A DNA stretch of 32,469 nt from Accumulibacter sp. (GTDB lineage: Bacteria > Pseudomonadota > Gammaproteobacteria > Burkholderiales > Rhodocyclaceae), in assembly GCA_016789495.1 (NCBI GenBank), contig JAEUOJ010000111.1:1-32469 (forward strand), given 5' to 3'. Made by a program: the position numbers and the translations under genes. The notes below the pieces were generated by a model that did not search any database, was not told where the DNA came from, and saw nothing but the letters and a program-made list of their open reading frames with translations. Below, one piece after another: positions 17,348 to 25,048 of the stretch. How positions within the stretch are numbered: the stretch's first letter is position 1; every line of letters starts with the position of its first letter.

Positions 17348-18391
17348 ATGAAACTGCCCGTCCATTTTTACAAGCCGCTGGCCATCGGCGCCCCGCAACC
17401 GCTGCGCGAACTGCCGGTTCGTCCGGAACGGATGATTCATTTCTTTCCCCCGCACATCGAAAAAATCCGCGCCAAGGCCCCGGAGACCGCCCGTCAGTGC
17501 GACGTGATGTGCGGTAATCTCGAAGACGCCATTCCGGTCGAAAGCAAGGAGGCCGCCCGCGCCGGCTTCATCGAACTTCTGGGTCGGCACGATTTCGGCG
17601 ACACCGCGATGTGGGTGCGGATCAACGCCTTGAACAGCCCGTGGGTCCTTGACGATTTGCATGACATCGTCAAACACGTCGGCAACAAGCTCGACGTGAT
17701 CATGATTCCCAAAGTTGAAGGACCGTGGGACATTCATTTCGTCGACCAGTATCTGGCACTTCTCGAAGCGAAATACGCCATCAATAAGCCGATTCTGCTG
17801 CATGCGCTGCTCGAAACCGCGCAAGGCGTGACCAATGTTGAAGCCATCTGCAACGCCAGCCCACGGATGCACGGTCTGAGCCTGGGTCCGGCCGACCTGG
17901 CGGCCTCGCGCGGCATGAAGACCACCCGCGTCGGTGGTGGCCATCCGGGGTATGGCGTGCTCGCTGATCCGGAAGACGGGCAGCCGCGGCGAGCCTTTTT
18001 CCAGCAGGATCTCTGGCATTACACCGTCGCGCGTATGGTCGATGCCGCCACGGCGCACGGTTTGCGGGCGTTTTACGGTCCGTTCGGCGATCTCAAGGAC
18101 GAAGCCGCCTGCGAAGCGCAATTCCGCAATGCCTTTCTGATGGGCTGTACGGGCGCCTGGTCGCTGGCGCCGAATCAGATCGCCATTGCCAAGCGGGTAT
18201 TCAGCCCCGAGGTCAAGGAAGTACTGTTCGCCAAACGGATTCTCGATGCGATGCCCGACGGCAGCGGCGTGGCGACCATCGACGGCAAGATGCAGGACGA
18301 CGCGACCTGGAAACAGGCCAGGGTGATCGTCGATCTGGCCCGGCTGGTCGCCCGCCGCGACCCGGAACTGGCGACGGCCTACGGTTTCTGA
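17348..18391 (+). CDS. mcl: Malyl-CoA / beta-methylmalyl-CoA / citramalyl-CoA lyase (Chloroflexus type)
   Basis: A 347-residue HpcH/HpaI-CitE superfamily lyase. It cleaves malyl-CoA to acetyl-CoA and glyoxylate, condenses glyoxylate with propionyl-CoA to beta-methylmalyl-CoA, and cleaves citramalyl-CoA to acetyl-CoA and pyruvate. N-terminal [20 protein letters not shown] and long internal blocks ([42 protein letters not shown]) match the Chloroflexus lyase as I recall it. So do [20 protein letters not shown] and [13 protein letters not shown]. The Mg ligands are expected at Glu156 (LLETAQG) and Asp183 (GPADLA); Arg91 likely binds glyoxylate. The family length is about 348. GGAGA lies 7 bases upstream of the ATG. 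A small stem (ACCCG/CGGGT at 17302-17314) lies between mct and mcl. It is the last gene of the operon. Confidence 0.94.
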   Translation: MKLPVHFYKPLAIGAPQPLRELPVRPERMIHFFPPHIEKIRAKAPETARQCDVMCGNLEDAIPVESKEAARAGFIELLGRHDFGDTAMWVRINALNSPWVLDDLHDIVKHVGNKLDVIMIPKVEGPWDIHFVDQYLALLEAKYAINKPILLHALLETAQGVTNVEAICNASPRMHGLSLGPADLAASRGMKTTRVGGGHPGYGVLADPEDGQPRRAFFQQDLWHYTVARMVDAATAHGLRAFYGPFGDLKDEAACEAQFRNAFLMGCTGAWSLAPNQIAIAKRVFSPEVKEVLFAKRILDAMPDGSGVATIDGKMQDDATWKQARVIVDLARLVARRDPELATAYGF

Positions 18392-18417
18392 GCGTTTCGC
18401 CGAACGCCACATCGACC

Positions 18418-18439
18418 CCGCCGCTCAATAATGCGGCGG
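18418..18439. repeat. GC-rich inverted repeat between convergent mcl and slyX
   Basis: CCGCCGC (18418-18424), an 8-base loop, GCGGCGG (18433-18439): seven perfect pairs. It begins 26 bases after the mcl stop and overlaps the last codons of slyX. No T-run follows on either strand, so a terminator role is only possible. Confidence 0.45.
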
Positions 18440-18628
18440 AATCTCATCGCGCGGCGTCCGTTGGCCGACATTGGTCTGGCTATCCTGGCACTGGCGGTGC
18501 AACTGGCGTAACTGCGCCTGCAGGCTGTCGATCTGCTGCTGTTGGCGATAGATGGTCAGATTGAGCGCCTCGAGCAAATCCTCGGCCAGACTGATCCGGG
18601 TTTCGACTTCGGTCAGGCGGTGTTCCAT
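18425..18628 (-). CDS. slyX: SlyX family protein
   Basis: A 67-residue coiled-coil protein. RLTEVETRISLAEDLLEALNLTIYRQQQQIDSLQ is the SlyX pattern (heptads with the YRQQQQID core), and the C-terminus PPHY is the usual SlyX ending. SlyX function is unknown; in E. coli it lies beside slyD. The ATG at 18628 has GGAG seven bases upstream; the ATG at 18634 is too close to it. It is the last gene of the minus-strand run behind the metallophosphatase, 63 bases away. Confidence 0.88.
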   Translation of the reverse strand: MEHRLTEVETRISLAEDLLEALNLTIYRQQQQIDSLQAQLRQLHRQCQDSQTNVGQRTPRDEIPPHY

Positions 18629-18691
18629 GGGCATACTCCATCGATGAGGGTCGTCAGGGGAGCAGCCGACGCCGCGACCGCACACAGGCGG

Positions 18692-20143
18692 CTAATCCGG
18701 TAAACGATTGACGATTGCTTGCAAGGGATCGACCGGATAGACCAGCGGCACCATTGTCCCGCCGACGCGAGTGAACACCCCGACCTGCGTCGGGTTGGCG
18801 CTATAGAGCACATGATGGTTGGCGATGCCCGCGCTGTCCAGCCAGAGTGTATTCTCGTCGTCGATCGGCGTGTGGCCGACGATCAAAGGGGCGGTTTTAT
18901 CGAGCTGCAACGAGCGGCGAAAATGCTTGACGTGCCGACGAGTGTAGCCCTGCGGTCGATCGGGACGCCGTGGACGGTTGTCGATCAGTTCGCCGATCAG
19001 TTCGGAATGACGGAAAATCTGCACCAGTGTGTCGACGCTGACCTTGGTCAACGGTGGCGCGGCATGACAGGCGACGAAATCGGTCGACGCGACGACATAC
19101 GGCAAGCGCTCGTAATAGTCGCGCATCGCCGACAGATACGCCGGACCACGCTGCTTGAGCAGTTCCTCGGCCCACAGTACGCCCTGCGGGACGCCATCCT
19201 TGGTCATCTCGGCCGAAAATGAGTCGTGGTTGCCGCGCAGGTAGAACACCTGTCGCGGGAAACGCAGTTTGAGCCGAAAAATGAAATCCATCATCACCAG
19301 CGAGCCGGCCATCTCGCGCAACCGACCATCGATTTCGCAATGCACCGCGTCGCCGAGAATGATCAGTGCCGCGCTTCCCTCCTGTAGTTGATCGAGAAAG
19401 GCATTCTGGCTGAGCACCGTCAACAGGTTGTCGAGCTGCGCGTGCAGATCGGCGACGATGATAGGCGTTAGCTGGCCGGGAAGCTGCAGCAGGCCACCGG
19501 GCATGCCGCGATCGTCATGCGGGCGATAGCTTTCGTCGCGCATCAGTGCATTGATCTTTTGCAGCAGAATCAACGCTTCGTCGGCCGGCAACGTGTCGAT
19601 CGGCCGGCCGAAAATCTCGCGCAGGCGCCGATAACGGTTTTCCGGCACCCAGCGCAGTTCGCGAAACGCCGGACCGACAGCGGCGCCGCTGTCGGCAAGA
19701 TTACGGAAGACCAGCGCGTCGCCGCTGTGCAGGACCACCAGATGCTCGTCCTCGACCAGCGACGGATAGCGGAACAACGCCTGTTGATTGGTGTCGGCCC
19801 GGCCGAGCGACAACCAGCTTTTCGGGGTCAGACGAAGAAAACCGTCGATCAACTTCGGGTCGGTGAACGGGTCGATGATGACGAAATTGCCCGTAACGAC
19901 CATTTCGCCGCGTGTATTGAGCCGCTTTTCCGGGTAGAGATGGAGTTTTTTGGCATTGGCGCCGAGAGTGATCTCGATCGGTCCGGCCTCCAGTGGAACC
20001 CGCAGCTTGCTGTCGCTCAGCCGGTACGATTCGCCGATCCGCAGATGGTGTCCCCAGCCGAATCCCCAATGGGCCAGCAAGGCGCGCAGCCAGGCCAGCA
20101 GACTGACCAGTTTGAATGTCCGACGGAAGCCGATCCGTCTCAC
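18692..20143 (-). CDS. Metallophosphatase with N-terminal FHA-like region (function unknown)
   Basis: About 483 residues. The C-terminal half has a full calcineurin-type dimetal site: IVADLHAQ (Asp232, His234), IILGDAVH (Asp265), YLRGNHDSF (Asn305, His306), ACHAAP (His360) and VGHTP near 427-431. It should therefore hydrolyse a phosphoester in the cytoplasm. Before it, around 110-157, LSLGRADTN...FRYPSLVEDEHLVV...LVFRNLADSGAAVGP follows the course of a forkhead-associated (FHA) domain: GR, Ser-x-His position, then L.D.GS.NG. The phosphothreonine-contact residues are only partly kept, so this part is inferred. The chosen GTG start overlaps the stop of the upstream ATPase (GTGA at 20140-20143); another GTG lies at 20173. 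Substrate is unknown. Confidence 0.85.
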   Translation of the reverse strand: MRRIGFRRTFKLVSLLAWLRALLAHWGFGWGHHLRIGESYRLSDSKLRVPLEAGPIEITLGANAKKLHLYPEKRLNTRGEMVVTGNFVIIDPFTDPKLIDGFLRLTPKSWLSLGRADTNQQALFRYPSLVEDEHLVVLHSGDALVFRNLADSGAAVGPAFRELRWVPENRYRRLREIFGRPIDTLPADEALILLQKINALMRDESYRPHDDRGMPGGLLQLPGQLTPIIVADLHAQLDNLLTVLSQNAFLDQLQEGSAALIILGDAVHCEIDGRLREMAGSLVMMDFIFRLKLRFPRQVFYLRGNHDSFSAEMTKDGVPQGVLWAEELLKQRGPAYLSAMRDYYERLPYVVASTDFVACHAAPPLTKVSVDTLVQIFRHSELIGELIDNRPRRPDRPQGYTRRHVKHFRRSLQLDKTAPLIVGHTPIDDENTLWLDSAGIANHHVLYSANPTQVGVFTRVGGTMVPLVYPVDPLQAIVNRLPD

Positions 20144-20754
20144 GACTTCGCCGGCGGCATGGCAAAGCGGCACGGCCGGCCGTCAGCGCCTTCGCGCAAA
20201 TAGACCTGAAAGCCTTGGCGATGGAGAAATTCGGCGATGCAGCGGAATGTCGCCAGTTGCGCCGCACAAATCGCCAGGCTCAATTGCTCATCGACCGGGT
20301 GACTGCTTTGGCGAGCGCGCTCGCGGCGTCGTGCGAAAACCAGTTCGGCTGGCGGCAACAGAAAATCGAACACATACCGCTGATACCAGTCGACCGAAAA
20401 AAAGTGACTCTTGCGCGGCGGCAAGACGATACGCGCGAAATCGATCGCCGGAAGCGGATCGCAATCGAGGAACTGAGCGTCGAAAACCGATACCGCGTTC
20501 TGCAGACCGCAAAACGGCAAGCCGAGATGGATTTCGCGCGGTCGGACGGCGAGGATTTCCGAACGCCACCAGTGTTTGCGCCCCAGGTCGAGGTAGCCTT
20601 CCTCCGACCAGCCACCGAGTTCGACGATCAAGGTGCTCTTGCCGACGCCCGGCGGACCGGTGACCAGCAACTGGCGAAACCGTACGTCGTCCGGAAAGGC
20701 GATCCCCTTGAAGTGCCGCAGCGATTCAATGGGCTGAATAGGCAGGTCGGACAT
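20140..20754 (-). CDS. P-loop NTPase coupled to the metallophosphatase (function unknown)
   Basis: A 204-residue P-loop protein with Walker A GPPGVGKST at 33-41 in the strand-loop-helix setting QLLVTGPPGVGKSTLIVELGGW. A later hydrophobic/acidic segment, AVSVFDAQFLDCDPLPAIDF, is a plausible Walker B region but is not certain. The rest contains RKHWWRSEILAVRPREIHLGLPF and a C-terminal helical part; no named family is recognised. The ATG at 20754 is used; an in-frame TTG at 20805 would add 17 residues. Its stop overlaps the GTG start of the phosphatase, so the two products are likely made together and may act together. A NTPase/kinase paired with a phosphatase is one reading, but not shown. Confidence 0.75.
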   Translation of the reverse strand: MSDLPIQPIESLRHFKGIAFPDDVRFRQLLVTGPPGVGKSTLIVELGGWSEEGYLDLGRKHWWRSEILAVRPREIHLGLPFCGLQNAVSVFDAQFLDCDPLPAIDFARIVLPPRKSHFFSVDWYQRYVFDFLLPPAELVFARRRERARQSSHPVDEQLSLAICAAQLATFRCIAEFLHRQGFQVYLREGADGRPCRFAMPPAKS

Positions 20755-20820
20755 GGCGGCGTGGAATATATCGGTTGCCGGCGGCCGGACCGGTCGGCGC
20801 AACAAGGCGAATTGTCCATT

Positions 20821-22083
20821 CTAGAAAAAAATCGCCTGCAATGCGCGGCAAACCAGTGCCGCCGACAGTGCGCTGACCGGCACGGTGATCAACCACGAAA
20901 CGATGATGCCGCCAATCACCCGCAAATCCAACGCGCCTAGGCCACGCGTGATGCCGACGCCGATCACCGCGCCGACGGCTACGTGCGCGGTGGCCAACGG
21001 CAGGCCCAGTCCGGAGGCGGTGACGGTCACCAGCGCGGTGGCGACGGCCGCACAGTACGCCCGGGACGGCGTCAGGGCAGTGATCCGCTTGCCGACCGTA
21101 GCCATCACCCGCGGTCCGTAAGTCGCCAGTCCGGCGACGATGCCGACACTGCCGAGCAGTAGTATCCAAGGCGTCACCGGCGAACGGCCCGGCACTTCGC
21201 CGGTGGCCAGAATCCGCAGCACGGTCGCCATCGGGCCGATCCCGTTGGCCACTTCGTTCGAGCCGTGGGCAAACGCCAGCGCCGCGCCGGTCAAGGCCAG
21301 TTGTGGCAGGAACAAGCGCTCGACGCTGGCATGCTGGCGGTCCCGGTCGAATGGATCGCCCAAATCGACACCGCCGATCAGCCGGCGCGCGGCGGCGGCA
21401 ATGGCGATTCCGACCGCGATGGCCAGCCACTGCCCGGCGATGCCCGACAGACGGATGTCAACGTGGCGCAATCCGCTGCCCACGGTGATCGCGGTCACAC
21501 TCCAGCCGACCAGAAAGGCATACAAGGGACTCCATTTGCGAGCTTCAGCCACCGGGCGGGCAGTGTTGAAAATCAGCCGACGGCAACTCATGGTCAGCAG
21601 CAGGGCCAGCAGGCAGCCAAACAACGGTGCGAGCAGCCAGCCGAAGCCAATTTCGACAACCGTCAGCCAGTTGACCGCTTCAACGTCGAGCGCGGCGATC
21701 GCCGCGCCACACAGCGCGCCGACCAGCGCATGCGTCGCCGCTACCGGCCAACCGCGTACACTGGCCAGCAACAGCCACATTCCAGCCGCCATCAGGGCGG
21801 CGAGCATCACCACCACCAATAATCGCGGCGCGTCGGCAAAATGCTGGCCGTCGATGATTCCGTGGGCGAGGGTATCGCTCACCTCGCCACCCGCCAAGTA
21901 CGCGCCGGCGAATTCCATGACCGCCGCCAACGCCACTGCCTGGCGAACAGAGATTGCGCCGCCGCCGACCGACGTGCCGATCACACTGGCGACGCCACTG
22001 GCCCCGATGCCGAAGCACAGCGCCAGACCGAAAACACCGACCAGTAGGTAAAAAAGCGTTTGCTGCTCGCTGATGATGTCCAT
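20821..22083 (-). CDS. PiT-type inorganic phosphate transporter homologue with altered signature motifs
   Basis: A 420-residue inner-membrane protein with about ten hydrophobic helices and the internal duplication of the PHO-4/PiT family. The N-terminal repeat reads CFGIGASGVASVIGTSVGGG, where most relatives have GANDVAN, so Asn, Asp and Asn are Ser29, Gly30 and Ala/Ser. The second repeat reads FAHGSNEVANGIGP (272-284), with Glu277 for the usual Asp. The Ser-Thr-Thr-His loops are PVAATHALVG and LPLATAHVAVG. Glu57, matching a conserved PiT glutamate, is kept. In PiT proteins the two aspartates matter for phosphate transport, so activity or coupling may differ. The ATG at 22083 gives the family start; the open frame upstream is not coding. 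It lies downstream of a DUF47 gene but beyond a terminator. Confidence 0.9.
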   Translation of the reverse strand: MDIISEQQTLFYLLVGVFGLALCFGIGASGVASVIGTSVGGGAISVRQAVALAAVMEFAGAYLAGGEVSDTLAHGIIDGQHFADAPRLLVVVMLAALMAAGMWLLLASVRGWPVAATHALVGALCGAAIAALDVEAVNWLTVVEIGFGWLLAPLFGCLLALLLTMSCRRLIFNTARPVAEARKWSPLYAFLVGWSVTAITVGSGLRHVDIRLSGIAGQWLAIAVGIAIAAAARRLIGGVDLGDPFDRDRQHASVERLFLPQLALTGAALAFAHGSNEVANGIGPMATVLRILATGEVPGRSPVTPWILLLGSVGIVAGLATYGPRVMATVGKRITALTPSRAYCAAVATALVTVTASGLGLPLATAHVAVGAVIGVGITRGLGALDLRVIGGIIVSWLITVPVSALSAALVCRALQAIFF

Positions 22084-22207
22084 AGCGGAGGGTTGTCGTC
22101 GATTACAGAGCCATCGGACGTCGAAGGCGAAGGGATCGCCGATGTTTGGGTCCTGACCGTTTCCTGGACTCGCTCGTTGCGCCAATGGCCCAGCGTCAGC
22201 CGGTCGG

Positions 22208-22236
22208 GAAAACAAACGCCCCGAAAACGGGGCGTT
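22208..22236 (-). terminator. Rho-independent terminator after the first DUF47 gene
   Basis: On the minus strand AACGCCCC, a 6-base loop and GGGGCGTT are followed by TGTTTTC. Eight perfect GC-rich pairs with a T-rich tail, 27 bases beyond the stop at 22263, make a convincing terminator. It would partly separate this DUF47 gene from the PiT gene downstream. Confidence 0.75.
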
Positions 22237-22262
22237 CGCCAATCACGAAAGATTCGCCGTAC

Positions 22263-22898
22263 TCAAGCGTTCTGGATCAGAATTTCCTCCAGCATTTGCG
22301 CCGACGCCTTGGTGGCGCGCAGCACTTTTTCCTGAAGAGAGTAGAACTGCCGCAAGGCAAAAGCGCGCAAGGCCGCCTGGTCATCGCCTTCAGTCTGGAA
22401 AAGGGTTTGGATCGCCCGGTGCATCACCTGATCCGATTTCTCTTCGATGCGCTCGATCTCCACGCACAGATCGACGGTTTCCGAACTGCGCTCCTTGTCT
22501 TTCAACGCGGTGATCGCGCGGCTGAGACGCAAGCAGGCGTCTACGGCCATCGCCGCCAACACCCGCGATTCGGAGGGTACTTCGGTGATATGGTAGATGC
22601 TGACCGCCTGGGCGACGTCCTGGATGGTGTTCATCACCCGGTCAATGTCCAGGGTGAGGGCATAGACCTGATCTCGGTTGAGCGGGGTAACGAAAGCCTT
22701 ATGCAGCATGTTCAACAAATCGGCCTTGATCTGATCGGCGCTCGATTCGTTCATATTCACTTCCTGAATCAGCGGCGCGATGTCTGCGTCACCGCTTCCC
22801 AGGCTGTTGACCAGGCGCAACATGGCGTTGGCGCCTGCCAGAACCCTCTCGGCGTGCGCCGCGAGAAGTTCAAAAAATTCGGTCCGCTTGGGTAACAT
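22263..22898 (-). CDS. DUF47 (PhoU-like) Pit-accessory protein, copy 1
   Basis: A 211-residue, all-helical protein of the DUF47/PhoU-like family. Typical segments are FFELLAAHAERVLAGANAML, TPLNRDQVYALTLDIDRVMNTI, a middle helix with DACLRLSRAITAL, and ERIEEKSDQVMHRAIQTLFQ with FYSLQEKVLRATKASAQMLEEIL at the end. DUF47 genes are nearly always beside pit genes and are thought to control Pit transporters. It is clearly paralogous to the DUF47 gene at 24211-24849. GGGAG lies six bases before the ATG. A strong terminator follows, so how closely it is tied to the PiT gene 180 bases downstream is unclear. Confidence 0.92.
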   Translation of the reverse strand: MLPKRTEFFELLAAHAERVLAGANAMLRLVNSLGSGDADIAPLIQEVNMNESSADQIKADLLNMLHKAFVTPLNRDQVYALTLDIDRVMNTIQDVAQAVSIYHITEVPSESRVLAAMAVDACLRLSRAITALKDKERSSETVDLCVEIERIEEKSDQVMHRAIQTLFQTEGDDQAALRAFALRQFYSLQEKVLRATKASAQMLEEILIQNA

Positions 22899-23137
22899 AA
22901 CTAACTCCCTTGAAAATCATCGGTGGTAACGAGGTATGGACGGCGATAGGCAACGGTCGCAGAGAGGCCGGGAGGCAATGACTTACGCATCAAATGCGCG
23001 TCCGTCACTGCTGAACATGACCCATCGGTGACGGTGCTGCCCGGGGCACGGTCATCGTAAAGAAAACGGCGGACGACCCGCGACGGCAGAAAATTGTGCG
23101 CTCCTGGCATTTGCCCTGAACCGTTGCTTGGCTGAAC

Positions 23138-23167
23138 CGACCGACGCCCGCGATGGCGCGTCGGTCG
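23138..23167 (-). repeat. 10-bp GC-rich hairpin behind pit
   Basis: CGACCGACGC (23138-23147), a 10-base loop, GCGTCGGTCG (23158-23167), starting 16 bases after the pit stop on the minus strand. No T-run follows. It may slow polymerase or protect the transcript end. The 240 bases between it and the DUF47 start hold no gene; a loose CCGTCAC/GTGACGG pair is present. Confidence 0.5.
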
Positions 23168-23183
23168 TGTCGGCAACCGCGCC

Positions 23184-24197
23184 CTATAGGAACTTGGTCC
23201 CGAAATACCAGGAGATCGCCGCAATCAGCCCCGCGGCGGGAATCGTCAGCACCCAGGCCACCAGCAGGTTCATGGTGATCGCCCAACGCACCGCCTTGAC
23301 ATCGGTAGCGGCGCCAACACCGATAATCGCACCGGTGATGGTGTGCGTGGTCGACACCGGAATGCCGCCCAAGGTCGCCAGGCCGAGGGTGATCGCTCCG
23401 CCCATCGATGCGCAGGAACCACTGACCGCGTTCAGCTTGGTGATCTTGGTGCCCATCGTCTTGACGATCCGCCAACCACCCAGATACGTTCCCCAGGCGA
23501 TCGCGAAATAACAGCTGTAGATCACCCAGGTTGGCAGTGTCGCCACATCCTTGGTCGCCACGCCGGCGGTGATCAGCAGCAGCCAGATGATGCCGATGGT
23601 TTTTTGCGCGTCGTTACCGCCATGGCCGAGACTATAGGCGGCGGCGGCGAACAACTGGCCGCCCTTGAACCATTTGCCGGCCTGATACGGCGAATGGTTA
23701 CGGAATATCCAGGCCACCAGCACCATCAGCAGTCCGCCGATGATCACCCCGACCAATGGCGAGATGATGATGAAGGCAAGGATTTTGCCGAAGCCCTCCC
23801 AGACGATTGGCGCCCCGGAGCCGGCTTTGGCCACTGTCGCGCCAACCAGACCGCCAACCAGCGCGTGCGAAGACGACGAGGGAATACCGTAGTACCACGT
23901 TATGATGTTCCAGGCGAGCGCCCCCATCAACGCTCCGAAAATCACATAATAATCGACGAACGATGGGTCGACGGTTCCCTTGCCGATGGTGGCGGCCACC
24001 TTGAGCTGGAACACCCAAAGCGCGGCGAAGTTGAAAAACGCGGCAAACAGCACCGCCTGCTTGGGCGTCAGCGCGCCAGTGGCGACGATCGTCGAGATCG
24101 AATTCGCACCGTCGTGAAACCCATTCATGAAGTCGAACGCCAGGGCGACTGCGATCAGCACCCCGAGCGTCCAGATGCTCATATTTAGGCCTTCCAT
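23184..24197 (-). CDS. pit: Low-affinity inorganic phosphate transporter (Pit family)
   Basis: A 337-residue inner-membrane Pit with about ten helices and two inverted repeats. FDFMNGFHDGANSISTIVAT has Asp29, and SLGHGGNDAQKTIGII has Asn195-Asp196, so both signature aspartates are present. Phosphate-loop motifs GIPSSSSHALVGG (104-116) and GIPVSTTHTITGA (278-290) are intact. It should import metal-phosphate with protons, or run in reverse. In polyphosphate-accumulating bacteria Pit-driven phosphate export has been proposed to build proton motive force. The ATG at 24197 has AAAGGTAG six bases upstream; an ATG at 24182 is an alternative. It follows a DUF47 gene by 13 bases and forms an operon with it. 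Confidence 0.95.
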   Translation of the reverse strand: MEGLNMSIWTLGVLIAVALAFDFMNGFHDGANSISTIVATGALTPKQAVLFAAFFNFAALWVFQLKVAATIGKGTVDPSFVDYYVIFGALMGALAWNIITWYYGIPSSSSHALVGGLVGATVAKAGSGAPIVWEGFGKILAFIIISPLVGVIIGGLLMVLVAWIFRNHSPYQAGKWFKGGQLFAAAAYSLGHGGNDAQKTIGIIWLLLITAGVATKDVATLPTWVIYSCYFAIAWGTYLGGWRIVKTMGTKITKLNAVSGSCASMGGAITLGLATLGGIPVSTTHTITGAIIGVGAATDVKAVRWAITMNLLVAWVLTIPAAGLIAAISWYFGTKFL

Positions 24198-24210
24198 TTT
24201 GGGCTACCTT

Positions 24211-24849
24211 TCAGGAGTTTTCGATCAGGATTTCTTCGATCATTTTGGCCGCGTCCTGACAACTGTCGAGAACGGCTTCCTGCAGCGAATAAAATTCCCG
24301 CATCTTCATTGTCTGCCAGACATTGGCCCCATCCTGGAACAAGGCAGTGATCGCCTTTTGCTGCACCTTGTCGGCCTTGCTTTCGATTTCCTCGATTTCC
24401 TTGCACATGTTGAGCGTTTCAGTGCCACGGCCCTTTTCACCGAGAGCAGACACCGCCCGGTTGAGGCGCATGCAGGCGTCGGCGCTCAATGAAGCCATTT
24501 CGCGCGCCTCGACGGTCGATTGCTTGATGCCGTACATGTCGATGGCGTTGGCCACCGACTGCAGCACATTGAGCGTCATGTCGAGTTCGGAGATCAAGGA
24601 GTGAATCTGATCGCGGTTGATCGGGGTCGTAAATGACTGATGCAGGCGGGCAATGACTTTCGCCTTGATTTCATCGGCGCTTTTTTCGTTGGCATTGACT
24701 TCCGCCACCAGCGCGGCGGCATTGCTGTTGCCGTCGCCAAGCCCATTGATCAGACGCAACGTTGCATTCGCCCCGGCGGCGACTTTTTCGGAATGCGCGG
24801 CGAGAAGCTCGAAAAACTCCCGGCGTTGCGGCATCAAACTACTGAACAT
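24211..24849 (-). CDS. DUF47 (PhoU-like) Pit-accessory protein, copy 2
   Basis: A 212-residue helical DUF47 protein. FFELLAAHSEKVAAGANATL, TTPINRDQIHSLISELDMTL, DACMRLNRAVSAL, EEIESKADKVQQKAITALFQ and FYSLQEAVLDSCQDAAKMIEEIL match copy 1 block for block. It is probably the regulator of the adjacent Pit, in line with the usual pit/DUF47 pairing. GGGAGG lies four bases before the ATG. Its 5' region carries a hairpin and a repeated 9-mer (24874-24929), a candidate control site. It is the first gene of the DUF47-pit unit; the next upstream gene ends 199 bases away. Confidence 0.92.
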   Translation of the reverse strand: MFSSLMPQRREFFELLAAHSEKVAAGANATLRLINGLGDGNSNAAALVAEVNANEKSADEIKAKVIARLHQSFTTPINRDQIHSLISELDMTLNVLQSVANAIDMYGIKQSTVEAREMASLSADACMRLNRAVSALGEKGRGTETLNMCKEIEEIESKADKVQQKAITALFQDGANVWQTMKMREFYSLQEAVLDSCQDAAKMIEEILIENS

Positions 24850-24873
24850 ACGACCTCCCTTGGTTAAGGTTCC

Positions 24874-24929
24874 GCTCGGATGAGCGACTCTCGGTTAAAA
24901 CCGGTGCCACCGGGATGAGCGGTGGTACC
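24874..24929 (-). repeat. Hairpin and 9-bp direct repeat in the DUF47-pit leader
   Basis: GGATGAGCG occurs at 24878-24886 and 24913-24921. Each copy lies in a stem: GCTC/GAGC around the first, and GGTGCCACCG paired with CGGTGGTACC (24903-24912, 24920-24929, one G-U) around the second. Between them is CGGTTAAAACCG. It lies 25-80 bases before the start at 24849 and could be an operator or leader structure. No Pho box consensus is seen. Confidence 0.5.
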
Positions 24930-25048
24930 TGGTATGCAAAAAACAAAATTCTTCCATTCGGTTCGTCCGTGCGGGCCAGGAACGCGAACGGCCTGCAGCT
25001 AGTTCTGACCGGTAGAGAGAGCGGTCTTCTGTCAGCGGTCTCACCCGT

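Noticed and set aside
25021-25045. Pho box before the phosphate genes
   Set aside because: CTGTCA followed by CTCACC is only a partial match, is on the wrong strand for the minus-strand genes and lies far from their start.
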